From DSWT01 sp035415725 (lineage in GTDB: Bacteria; Chloroflexota; Anaerolineae; B4-G1; SLSP01), in assembly GCA_035415725.1 (NCBI GenBank), contig DAOOGN010000142.1, forward strand, positions 1 to 6,391: 6,391 bases of DNA. Direction: 5' to 3'. Of the stretch, positions 1 through 6,343 are shown piece after piece (position 1 is the first letter of the stretch; the number at the start of each line of letters is the position of its first letter). Position numbers and translations under genes: made by a program. Under the pieces are notes generated by a model that made no database searches, was not told the origin of the DNA, and saw only the letters and a program-made list of their open reading frames with translations.

Positions 1-53
1 ACCTGGCATAGGGAATAAGTGGCTTCGTCAGGTTTACGAGCCTGAATAGATAC
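1..53. repeat. Left arm of a 53-base inverted repeat bracketing the gene block
   Basis: Seen directly: the reverse complement of this segment recurs at 5990-6042 with one mismatch (G at 38 here against an A at 6005, which would need to be C). The match stops at position 54 on the inner side. On the outer side it runs to the window edge, so the real repeat may be longer. Inside it, TCAGG (28-32) and CCTGA (41-45) form a small stem around an 8-base loop, and the single mismatch falls in that loop. No gene overlaps it. It could be a terminal or recombination repeat, or one copy of a dispersed family; the sequence alone does not decide. Confidence 0.9.
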
Positions 54-215
54 CCCTAGTGAATGCTTACCAGGGATCGTCAGATCCCGGCGTAGCGCGC
101 CAGAACCGCAGATCTGGCGATCCGCTCCGAGCATGGCTAACGGGTGGAAAATTTCTGCCACGATGTACTAAAGTTTGGGACGGGCTTAGATTAACATTCA
201 CAAGGAGTCAATCTT
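54..215 (+). promoter_or_regulatory. Leader region of the hydrolase gene with two small hairpins and the ribosome-binding site
   Basis: This non-coding stretch holds a 6-bp hairpin, GGGATC-GTCA-GATCCC (73-88), and a 7-bp hairpin, CGCCAGA-8 bases-TCTGGCG (98-119). Neither is followed by a T-run, so they do not look like intrinsic terminators. AAGGAG at 202-207 lies 8 bases before the ATG at 216 and is a normal Shine-Dalgarno site. A weak promoter-like pair, TGTACT (164-169) and TAGATT (187-192) with 17 bases between, is the best I can see; it matches the consensus poorly. The promoter of the block presumably lies here or beyond the left edge. Confidence 0.4.
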
Positions 216-1052
216 ATGGAACATCGTGAAGGTTTTTTGCAGGGAATACGGAACGCGAAAATCTATTATCAGGCCTGGCTGCCGGAAACGGAGTGCAAAG
301 CTGTGCTCCTGGTGGTTCACGGGCTGGCCGAGCACAGCGGACGGTACATGAACGTCGTCAACCACTTTGTCCCGCTCGGCTACGCCGTCTACGGTATCGA
401 TCACCTGGGGCACGGGAAGTCGGAGGGGACGCGGGTCTACGTCGAGCGCTTTGCAGATTACACGGACACACTCAAGATTTACTTTGACATGATCCGCGCG
501 TGGCATCCCCATAAGCCGATTTTCCTGGTTGGACATAGCATGGGCGGGCTGATCGGGGCCGCGTACTTGCTCGAGCACCAGGATGAACTGGCAGGCGCCG
601 TGCTCTCCGGACCGCTCGTGAAAATGGGGGGCGTATCACCCGTGGCTGTTTTCATGGGAAAGCTGCTTTCAACCCTCACGCCCAAGGCCGGACTGATGGC
701 TTTGGCGGCGGAAGGAGTGAGCCGCGATCCCGCCGTGGTGCAGGCGTATGTCAACGATCCCCTGGTGTACACGGGCAAAATGACGGCGCGCCTGGCTGCC
801 GAACTCATCAAAGCGGTCCAGCGGGTCAACGACGAAGCCGCCACGATCACCCTGCCACTCCTCATCGTCCAGGGCAGTGAAGACAAGCTCGTCGATCCGG
901 CGGGAGCGAAGCTATTGTACGATACGGTCAGTTCCTCCGACAAGACGCTCAAAATCTACGCCGGTTTCTATCACGAAGTGTTCAACGAGCCGGAACACGA
1001 GCAAGTGCTAAGCGATGTGGAAGCGTGGCTGGCGGCGCACCTGGCTCAGTAA
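216..1052 (+). CDS. Alpha/beta hydrolase, monoacylglycerol lipase-like (serine hydrolase)
   Basis: This 278-residue protein has the full layout of the monoacylglycerol lipase / Hydrolase_4 group. The oxyanion-loop motif HGLAEHSGRY is at 35-44, IDHLGHGKSEG at 61-71, and the nucleophile elbow GHSMGG at 106-111 gives Ser108. The probable acid is Asp223 in QGSEDKLV, and the probable base is His253 in FYHEVFNEPE. The region around 137-200 is the cap expected to shape the acyl pocket. There is no signal peptide or membrane segment, so it should act in the cytoplasm. By family, it hydrolyses monoacylglycerols or similar carboxylic esters; the real substrate is unknown. The start is set by AAGGAG 8 bases upstream. 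It lies 116 bases ahead of the importer genes on the same strand, with no clear terminator between, so co-transcription is possible. A lysophospholipase or a deacylase of an imported acylated sugar are alternatives. Confidence 0.9.
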   Translation: MEHREGFLQGIRNAKIYYQAWLPETECKAVLLVVHGLAEHSGRYMNVVNHFVPLGYAVYGIDHLGHGKSEGTRVYVERFADYTDTLKIYFDMIRAWHPHKPIFLVGHSMGGLIGAAYLLEHQDELAGAVLSGPLVKMGGVSPVAVFMGKLLSTLTPKAGLMALAAEGVSRDPAVVQAYVNDPLVYTGKMTARLAAELIKAVQRVNDEAATITLPLLIVQGSEDKLVDPAGAKLLYDTVSSSDKTLKIYAGFYHEVFNEPEHEQVLSDVEAWLAAHLAQ

Positions 1053-1168
1053 ACTCATCCTCGAAGCCACGCGCCTGAATTATCGCCGGGGTTAAGCACG
1101 ACGAGCGCATTGCAGTCGCGTCAAGATGATCAAAATTCTGTCAATCCTGTCTGGAATATGGGGACTTC

Positions 1169-2677
1169 ATGAGTGAGTATTGTCTGGAATTGAAGAATAT
1201 CACCAAACGCTTTTCGGGTGTGGAAGTCCTGCACGGCGTGTCATTTACCCTGCGACCCGGCGAAGTCCACGCGCTACTCGGCGAGAATGGTGCGGGTAAG
1301 TCCACGCTGGTCAAAGTCATCACCGGCGTCCATCAGCCCGACGGCGGCGAGATTTACCTGAACGGGCAGCCAGTCCGCTTCGACAACCCGCACGAATCGC
1401 GTCAGGCCGGAATCGCGGCAATTTACCAGGATCTCAGTCTGTTCCCCGATCTGGACGTAGCCGAGAATATCTTTGTGGGACGGCAGCCTGCCACCCGTGG
1501 CGGCGTCATTCAGTGGCGCAAGCTCTATGCCGAGGCCGAGAAACTGCTCGCTTCACTGGGGGTGCAGTTAAACTTGAAGCAGAAGGCCCGCACGTTGAGC
1601 ATCGCCCAACAGCAGATGATCGAGATTGCGCGGGCCTTTTCATTGCATGCGCGCATCCTGATTATGGACGAACCGACCTCGTCGCTGACATTGAACGAGG
1701 TGGCCGACCTGTTCCGCCTGGTGCGGCGCCTGCGCGACGAGGGCACGGCCATCATCTTCATCTCCCACCGCTTGGAAGAGTTGTTCGAGATCGCCGACCG
1801 CGTGACAGTGCTGCGGGATGGCTTCTATGTGGACACCCGCCCGCTCTCCGACGTAACCCGCGACGAGCTGATCCGCCTGATGGTGGGGCGGACGATTTCC
1901 AACATGTTCCCCAAGCAGGACGTGAAGGCCGGCGACGTGGCACTCAAGGTGGAAAATTTGTCACGCCCCGGCGTCTTTGAGAACATCAGCTTTGAGCTAC
2001 GCCAGGGCGAGATCCTGGGAATGGCCGGACTGGTCGGGGCAGGGCGCACGGATGTAGCGCGCGCGATCTTTGGCGTCGCGCCGCCCACGTCGGGCATCAT
2101 CCAGGTGGCGGGACAGACGGTGCAGATCGGCTCGCCGCAGGAGGCGATCCGCCTGGGGCTGGCCTACGTCCCCGAAGACCGCCAAGCCCATGGCCTGATC
2201 CTGCCGATGTCCATTACGGCGAACATCAGCCTGGCAGTGCTGGGGGAGTATGCCCGCCGGGGCTGGTTGCAAGACAAGGCCGAGTGCGAGGCAGCCTTTG
2301 CGGCGGCACGGCAGATGGAGGTGCGCGCCGGTCACATCTGGCAGAAGGCGCGCGAACTGTCGGGCGGCAACCAGCAAAAGGTGGTGCTGGCAAAGTGGCT
2401 GACGACTCAGCCGCGCATCCTGATTCTCGACGAGCCGACGCGCGGCATCGACGTAGGCACGAAGGCCGCCGTCCACGCGCTGATGAGCAAGCTGGCCGCC
2501 GAGGGCATAGCGATTTTGATGATTTCGTCGGAACTGCCCGAAGTGCTGGGGATGAGCGACCGCATCCTGGTGATGCGCGAAGGGCGCATGACCGGCCACT
2601 TTACCCGTGCAGAGGCCACGCAGGAAAAGATCATCTTCGCTGCCACCCAATCCATACACGCAGGAGGCGTCCAATGA
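1169..2677 (+). CDS. Sugar ABC importer ATP-binding protein, two fused nucleotide-binding domains (RbsA/MglA class, RhaT-like)
   Basis: The 502-residue protein is the energising subunit of a carbohydrate importer of the ribose/galactose class. The first ATPase domain has Walker A GENGAGKST (38-46), a Q-loop at Gln87, signature LSIAQQQ (143-149), Walker B LIMDEPT (164-170) and His200 of the H-loop. The second domain (about 258-502) has a degenerate Walker A, GLVGAGRTD (287-295), with Arg in place of Lys; signature LSGGNQQKV (397-405); Walker B LILDEPTRGIDVG (418-430); and SSE where the H-loop His would be. A degenerate second site is normal for this family, so only the first site is probably fully catalytic. 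Length is typical. A GGGGA stretch (1160-1164) 4 bases before the ATG is a weak, close ribosome site. The stop overlaps the next start (ATGA, 2674-2677), indicating translational coupling. Given the RhaS-like receptor, this is probably the RhaT-type ATPase; LsrA-like is the alternative. Confidence 0.95.
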   Translation: MSEYCLELKNITKRFSGVEVLHGVSFTLRPGEVHALLGENGAGKSTLVKVITGVHQPDGGEIYLNGQPVRFDNPHESRQAGIAAIYQDLSLFPDLDVAENIFVGRQPATRGGVIQWRKLYAEAEKLLASLGVQLNLKQKARTLSIAQQQMIEIARAFSLHARILIMDEPTSSLTLNEVADLFRLVRRLRDEGTAIIFISHRLEELFEIADRVTVLRDGFYVDTRPLSDVTRDELIRLMVGRTISNMFPKQDVKAGDVALKVENLSRPGVFENISFELRQGEILGMAGLVGAGRTDVARAIFGVAPPTSGIIQVAGQTVQIGSPQEAIRLGLAYVPEDRQAHGLILPMSITANISLAVLGEYARRGWLQDKAECEAAFAAARQMEVRAGHIWQKARELSGGNQQKVVLAKWLTTQPRILILDEPTRGIDVGTKAAVHALMSKLAAEGIAILMISSELPEVLGMSDRILVMREGRMTGHFTRAEATQEKIIFAATQSIHAGGVQ

Positions 2678-3666
2678 GTGCGCAACCCACCCCCACCTCT
2701 CGTTCTTACCGCATCAAGGCCATTGCCCGCTTCCGCGAAGCCGGGATCAGCCTGTTCATCCTGATCCTGGGCGTTCTTGTCGCGCTGCGTGCCCCGGCGT
2801 TTCTGACCTTGAAGAATTTTGAGGACATCCTGCTGAACATTTCCATCCTGTCCATCGTGGCGCTGGCGCAGGCGATGGTCCTCATCACCCACGGGATTGA
2901 CCTGTCCGTCAGCTCGATGATCGGGTTGGTAGCGATGATGGTGGCGTTTGTGATGAAGCAGGCGCCGGGGTTTTCGGTGGTCGCGGCGGTGCTCCTCGGT
3001 ATGGCGCTTGGTGCGGTGCTCGGCGCGCTCAACGGGACGATCATCAGCTACGGCAAAGTCCCGCCGATTATCGCTACGCTCGGTGCGTTGAGCATTTACC
3101 GTGGCATGGTGTTTTTCTACAGCGGCGGGACGTGGATCAACTCGTTCGAGCTGCCGAAGAGCTTCAAGCTGCTCTCGAAGGGGACACCGTTGGGTCTGCC
3201 GAATATGGTCATCATCGCCATCCTTTTTGCGGCGGTGGTGTATTTTTTTCTCAATTACACCCGCACCGGGCGCGACATTTACGCGGTGGGCAGTAACCCG
3301 GAGGCCGCACAGATGGCCGGGATTCGCCGCCAGCGGATCGTCTTCCTGGTGTACCTGCTCAGCGGGATCGCGTCCGGGCTGGCGGGGGTGCTGTGGGCCT
3401 CGCGGTTCGAATCGGCGCAGACCAACACCGCGCTCGGCTTCGAGCTTCAGACGGTGGCGGCGGCGGTGGTGGGCGGCGTGAGCACCAGCGGCGGGGCCGG
3501 GACGGTGCCCGGCGTCCTGCTCGGCGCGCTCTTGCTCGGTTTGATCGAGAACGCGCTGCCGCTGGTGCGCATCTCCCCGTTCTGGCAGCTTGCCGCGCAG
3601 GGCCTGCTCATCCTGATCGCCGTCGTGACCGACAGCCTGATCTCGCGCAGCGCGAAGGGAAAATAG
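2674..3666 (+). CDS. Sugar ABC transporter permease 1 (RbsC-type, BPD_transp_2 family)
   Basis: This 330-residue inner-membrane protein has about nine hydrophobic stretches (roughly 25-40, 54-71, 80-95, 101-119, 132-149, 176-193, 222-242, 260-294 and 304-320). Family motifs are THGIDLSVSS (72-81), PPIIATLGALSIYRG (130-144), GRDIYAVGSNPEAAQMAGI (199-217) and GGVSTSGGAGT (267-277). The conserved GRxxYAxGxN loop is the usual contact with the ATPase. The open frame extends upstream to 2284, but that part overlaps the ATPase gene out of frame and reads as low-complexity Arg-rich peptide. The ATG at 2674 is chosen because AGGAGG (2662-2667) lies 6 bases before it and its ATGA overlaps the ATPase stop. 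It should pair with permease 2 as a heterodimeric pore, as RhaP/RhaQ or LsrC/LsrD do; which of the two it matches I cannot say. Confidence 0.93.
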   Translation: MSAQPTPTSRSYRIKAIARFREAGISLFILILGVLVALRAPAFLTLKNFEDILLNISILSIVALAQAMVLITHGIDLSVSSMIGLVAMMVAFVMKQAPGFSVVAAVLLGMALGAVLGALNGTIISYGKVPPIIATLGALSIYRGMVFFYSGGTWINSFELPKSFKLLSKGTPLGLPNMVIIAILFAAVVYFFLNYTRTGRDIYAVGSNPEAAQMAGIRRQRIVFLVYLLSGIASGLAGVLWASRFESAQTNTALGFELQTVAAAVVGGVSTSGGAGTVPGVLLGALLLGLIENALPLVRISPFWQLAAQGLLILIAVVTDSLISRSAKGK

Positions 3667-3683
3667 AATGGGACACGGAATCA

Positions 3684-3690
3684 AAGAGGG
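3684..3690 (+). promoter_or_regulatory. Ribosome-binding site of permease 2, with two adjacent candidate ATG codons
   Basis: AAGAGGG ends at 3690. The ATG at 3694 is only 3 bases away, while the next in-frame ATG at 3697 is 6 bases away. Normal spacing favours 3697, which would shorten the protein by one Met. Only 27 bases separate the stop of permease 1 from the ATG at 3694. Confidence 0.6.
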
Positions 3691-3693
3691 TTC

Positions 3694-4824
3694 ATGATGA
3701 CGTTACTGCCTTCTCCCGACATTGAGTCTTCATCCAAATCATTGCTTAACGCGACGGCGCCACGGCGGACGTTCCTGGCGCGGTTCCAGCGCTGGGAGTG
3801 GATGCTGGTGGGGTTGATCATCGTCGTCGTCGCGTTGAACAGCGCACTTTCGCCCTATTTCCTGGATGCGCAGAACCTCTCGCGCACCTCGTCGGACTTT
3901 ATGGAGATGGGACTGATGATGCTGCCGATGGTCTTTATCATTGTCACCGGCGGCATTGACCTGTCGGTGGCGTCCAACCTGGGGATGTGCGCCTCGTTCA
4001 TGGGCTGGCTGTTTATGGCCGGCGTCAACATCTGGGTCGCGGCGCTGGCGGCGCTGGCGTTGGGGGCGCTGGCCGGCTTCCTCAATGGAACGTTGGTGGC
4101 ACGGATGAAGCTGCCACCGCTGGTGGTGACGCTCGGCACGTATGCCTTCTATCGCGGCGTGGCCTACGTGCTGCTCGGCGACCAGGCCGCGCGCGACTAC
4201 CCGGAGGCCTTCACCTACATCGGCCAGGGCAAGCTCTTCGGCACGTTGATTCCCTTTTCAGTCGCGCTTTTTGGCGTGCTGGCGATCCTCTTTGGGCTGG
4301 TGCTGCACAAGACGACCTTCGGGCGTTATCTGTTTGCGATTGGGAACAACGAGAACGCCAGCGTCTATTCCGGTGTGCCGGTTGCCCGCATCAAGGTCAT
4401 CATCTTCACTATCTCCGGCTTTATGGCCGCGTTGGCCGGGTTGGTGCTCGCGGCGCGCTTCGGCAGTACCCGTCCCGACATCGGCAACGGCCTGGAACTG
4501 TCGGTCATCACAGCGGCGGTGCTGGGCGGTGTGGACATCAACGGCGGCGCCGGGACGATGACCGGCGCGGTGCTCTCTCTGTTCCTGATCGGCCTGCTGC
4601 GCTTTGGGATGGGCTTGCTCAACATCCAGGGGCAGGTACAGGGCATCGTGATCGGCCTGTTGCTGATCCTGTCCATCCTGCTGCCGAACATCGCCCGCAC
4701 GTTCTCCGGCAAAGGGCGGAAACTCCGCCGGCAGTCGGTGTGGGCGATGGTGGCGTTTGTTGTGGTGTTGGCGGCCTTTGTGGCCTTCTTCTTCTGGTCG
4801 CGGGCGGCGGTGTTGATCCAATAA
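3694..4824 (+). CDS. Sugar ABC transporter permease 2 (RbsC-type) with an extra C-terminal membrane segment
   Basis: This 376-residue membrane protein is a paralogue, not a copy, of permease 1. Its family motifs are VTGGIDLSVAS (84-94), NGTLVARMKLPPLVVTLGTY (131-150), GRYLFAIGNNENASVYSG (210-227) and LGGVDINGGAGT (277-288). It begins with a polar N-terminal tail of about 33 residues before the first membrane segment (37-54). The usual core ends near 331. After that comes a basic linker, SGKGRKLRRQ (338-347), then an additional hydrophobic segment (about 350-368) and a short tail ending AAVLIQ. That makes the protein some 40 residues longer than permease 1 and, by the positive-inside rule, puts the linker in the cytoplasm. 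True translation may start at 3697 (see the ribosome site). The phrase SSDFMEMGLMMLPMVFIIVTGG reads in sections like the rhamnose-importer permeases; LsrD-like is the alternative. Confidence 0.93.
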   Translation: MMTLLPSPDIESSSKSLLNATAPRRTFLARFQRWEWMLVGLIIVVVALNSALSPYFLDAQNLSRTSSDFMEMGLMMLPMVFIIVTGGIDLSVASNLGMCASFMGWLFMAGVNIWVAALAALALGALAGFLNGTLVARMKLPPLVVTLGTYAFYRGVAYVLLGDQAARDYPEAFTYIGQGKLFGTLIPFSVALFGVLAILFGLVLHKTTFGRYLFAIGNNENASVYSGVPVARIKVIIFTISGFMAALAGLVLAARFGSTRPDIGNGLELSVITAAVLGGVDINGGAGTMTGAVLSLFLIGLLRFGMGLLNIQGQVQGIVIGLLLILSILLPNIARTFSGKGRKLRRQSVWAMVAFVVVLAAFVAFFFWSRAAVLIQ

Positions 4825-4826
4825 AG

Positions 4827-4845
4827 CGTTTTTGGTTGAAAAACG
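4827..4845 (+). other. Small hairpin between permease 2 and the binding-protein gene
   Basis: CGTTTTT (4827-4833) and AAAAACG (4839-4845) pair perfectly around the 5-base loop GGTTG, starting 2 bases after the permease 2 stop codon. No T-run follows, so it does not resemble an intrinsic terminator. Its place at the only sizeable gap within the importer genes (77 bases), ahead of the receptor gene, would fit an mRNA-processing or stability element that sets receptor level apart from the membrane parts. That role is inference, and a 7-bp AT-rich stem may be chance. Confidence 0.4.
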
Positions 4846-4901
4846 GCGGACATTCGGCCCGCTGGGGGTAACTTCATTCTATTTCACTCAGGAGGAAAGC
4901 T

Positions 4902-5921
4902 ATGAAACACCGTATGTTGTATCTACTGTTGGCTTCGGCCATGATCCTCAGCCTTGCGCTGAGCGGGTGTGGGGGCAAGAAATCAGCCGGCCCCTTGACC
5001 TTTGTTCTGGTGCCCAAAAACCTCGGCAACCCCTACTTCGATACGGCGAACAACGGGGCGCAAGAGGCCGCCAAGGAGTTGGGCGTGACGGTCACGTATC
5101 AGGGGCCGGCTGCCGCCGACGCGACGCAGCAGATTCAGCTCATCAACTCGCTGATTGCACAGAAGGTGAGCGGTCTGGCGATTTCGGCGGATGATGCGGA
5201 CGCGCTCGTGCCCGTCGGCAAGGACGCCATCAAGGCGGGCATCCCCGTCGTCTCATTCGACTCGGCCATCGGCAAGGAGGGGCGCGTGCTGCACATCAAC
5301 CAGGCCGAGTTGCAAGGCATCGGCGCCATCCAAATCAAAATGGCGCTCGAACTGACCGGCGCGGACGGCGGCAAGATCGCCATCCTCAGTGCGACTTCGA
5401 CCGCCCCGAACCAGAACGCCTGGATCGCGGTGATGAAGGAAGAGCTGAAGAAGCCGGAGTACGCGAAGCTCGAACTGGTGGACGTGGTTTATGGCGACGA
5501 CGATGATACCAAGAGCTACAACGAGGCGCAGGCGCTCTTCAAGAAGTATCCCGACCTCAAGGTCATCATCGCTCCGACCACCGTCGGCATTGCAGCCTCG
5601 GCACGCGCCGTCACGGACGCGGGGCTGATCGGCAAGGTGTTCGTCACCGGGCTGGGAACGCCCAACCAGATGCGCGAGTACGTCAAGAATGGCGCTTCTC
5701 CGCAATTTGCCCTGTGGAATCCGGGCGACCTGGGGTACCTGTCCATCTATGTCCTCAACGCCCTCGCCACCGGCCAAATCAAGGGTGTGGCCGGCGAGAA
5801 GTTCACGGCCGGCCGTCTGGGCGAGTACACCATCAAAGAAGACGCCGATCTTGGTGTCAATGTCCTGCTCGGTGAACCCTTCGTCTACAACGCGGCCAAC
5901 ATCGACCAGTTCAACTGGTAG
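4902..5921 (+). CDS. rhaS: Lipoprotein sugar-binding protein, RhaS-like (rhamnose ABC importer receptor)
   Basis: This 339-residue receptor is a periplasmic-binding-protein-like type I fold (Peripla_BP_4) that delivers substrate to the permeases. Residues 1-22 are a lipoprotein signal peptide (KHR, hydrophobic core) with lipobox LSGC and lipidated Cys23, so it is anchored at the outer face of the cytoplasmic membrane. Features recalled from RhaS are LGNPYFDTANNGA (41-53), ISADDADALVP (94-104), VVSFDSAIGKEGR (116-128), ILSATSTAPNQN (161-172), VVYGDD (195-200), IIAPTTVGI (222-230), FVTGLGTPNQM (247-257), FALWNPGDLGY (269-279) and the ending EPFVYNAANIDQF (325-337). LsrB shares the architecture and some of these, such as the GFSTPN-like segment, but fits less well. 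Asp120 is at the usual sugar-contact position. AGGAGG (4890-4895), 6 bases before the ATG, is a strong ribosome site, in keeping with high receptor expression. Class is firm; rhamnose as ligand is inferred. Confidence 0.85.
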   Translation: MKHRMLYLLLASAMILSLALSGCGGKKSAGPLTFVLVPKNLGNPYFDTANNGAQEAAKELGVTVTYQGPAAADATQQIQLINSLIAQKVSGLAISADDADALVPVGKDAIKAGIPVVSFDSAIGKEGRVLHINQAELQGIGAIQIKMALELTGADGGKIAILSATSTAPNQNAWIAVMKEELKKPEYAKLELVDVVYGDDDDTKSYNEAQALFKKYPDLKVIIAPTTVGIAASARAVTDAGLIGKVFVTGLGTPNQMREYVKNGASPQFALWNPGDLGYLSIYVLNALATGQIKGVAGEKFTAGRLGEYTIKEDADLGVNVLLGEPFVYNAANIDQFNW

Positions 5922-5927
5922 CCTGCC

Positions 5928-5989
5928 GGCTCTGGCACTTTCAGCATTTTGGTGCTAGAGCCAGCATCAAGGGGAAGGAAACTTTTTTT
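5928..5989 (+). terminator. Terminator-like hairpin and T-run after the binding-protein gene
   Basis: GGCTCTGGCAC (5928-5938) pairs with GTGCTAGAGCC (5952-5962) as an 11-bp stem with one G-T wobble and a 13-base loop, beginning 6 bases after the stop codon. A run of seven T follows at 5983-5989, but 20 bases beyond the stem rather than directly after it. That makes it imperfect as a Rho-independent terminator; it may instead be an mRNA 3-prime stabilising stem. The T-run ends exactly where the right inverted-repeat arm begins. Confidence 0.45.
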
Positions 5990-6042
5990 GTATCTATTCA
6001 GGCTAGTAAACCTGACGAAGCCACTTATTCCCTATGCCAGGT
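5990..6042. repeat. Right arm of the 53-base inverted repeat
   Basis: Seen directly: this is the reverse complement of 1-53 with 52 of 53 positions matching. The inner end is sharp, since 5989 and inward (T-run) has no counterpart at 54 and inward. TCAGG (5998-6002) and CCTGA (6011-6015) reproduce the small internal stem. At its outer end CTATGCC (6032-6038) pairs, with one G-T wobble, with GGCGTAG (6046-6052), so the structured repeat may continue past 6042. Confidence 0.9.
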
Positions 6043-6085
6043 TTTGGCGTAGACTTTGGTATGCCAAGTGCTTCTGTATGCCAAG
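6033..6085. repeat. Three short TATGCCA-type direct repeats
   Basis: TATGCCAGG (6033), TATGCCAAG (6060) and TATGCCAAG (6077) occur at starts 27 and 17 bases apart. The first lies within the right inverted-repeat arm. The middle one lies in a near-palindrome, ACTTTGG-TATG-CCAAGT (with one bulged T). They could be protein-binding subsites of a recombinase or the remains of a repeat family; the irregular spacing leaves chance open. Confidence 0.45.
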
Positions 6086-6107
6086 ATATGCGTGTTTCTA
6101 TAAGCCC

Positions 6108-6238
6108 ATCCCCCCTGCCCCCCTTCCCCCCAGGAAGGGGGATTTTGGGTGGGGGTGTGGCGGGCGGCTTCGCCGCCCGCCACACCCCCACCTTGCTCCC
6201 TTCTTCCCCGCTTGCGGGGGAGAAGGGGGTTGGGGGAT
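6108..6238. repeat. Nested GC-rich palindromic element with three hairpins
   Basis: Hairpin A: 6119-6127 pairs with 6133-6141 (9 bp, CCCCCTTCC with GGAAGGGGG, 5-base loop). Hairpin B: 6148-6168 pairs perfectly with 6172-6192 (21 bp, loop TTC). Hairpin C: 6198-6209 pairs with 6216-6227 (CCCTTCTTCCCC with GGGGAGAAGGG-type arm, one wobble, loop containing GCTTGC). The outer ends, ATCCCCCC-TG-CCCCCCTT (6108-6125) and AAGGGGG-TT-GGGGGAT (6223-6238), are also complementary, so the whole segment could fold as one large cruciform. It codes for nothing credible. From memory, intergenic repeats of this look are common in Chloroflexota and some cyanobacteria; it may also stop transcription from either side. 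Confidence 0.85.
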
Positions 6239-6343
6239 AAGAGGGTCATCACCTGCCGAAGGGGTAACTTATTATGTGCCCTCCCCAAAGTCCCATTCGC
6301 CACCTGGCAAGGACGGCTGAATAGTCACTTTGCTTCTGTCGAA

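Noticed and set aside
291..299. Second ATPase domain of the importer subunit (residue 293, Arg for Walker A Lys) as a damaging mutation
   Set aside because: These numbers are protein residues. A degenerate second Walker A with GRTD is normal in RbsA/MglA-class proteins, so it is not evidence of decay.
1110..1138. Possible promoter (TTGCAG with an AT-rich stretch) before the ATPase gene
   Set aside because: The downstream box matches the consensus at about half its positions; too weak to list as a promoter, although the gap could hold one.
2284..2673. Possible 130-residue N-terminal extension of permease 1
   Set aside because: It overlaps the ATPase signature and Walker B coding region in another frame, is Arg-rich without membrane segments, and a strong AGGAGG supports the start at 2674.
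2407..3684. 425-codon open frame on the - strand opposite the ATPase end and permease 1
   Set aside because: It is a typical antisense shadow of GC-rich coding DNA: rich in Arg, His, Asp and Gln, no domain, and lying fully opposite two certain genes.
6108..6238. CRISPR array
   Set aside because: The units differ in sequence and length and there are no regular repeats with unique spacers; the segment is a set of nested hairpins.
4865..6270. Shared 10-mer GGGGTAACTT at 4865-4874 and 6261-6270
   Set aside because: In a window of this size several 10-base matches are expected by chance, and the match extends no further in a meaningful way.
5949..6320. Open frames of 62-123 codons on both strands across the GC-rich palindromes
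   Set aside because: They read as Pro/Gly/Arg/His low-complexity peptide produced by C- and G-runs, lack convincing ribosome sites and show no recognisable domain.
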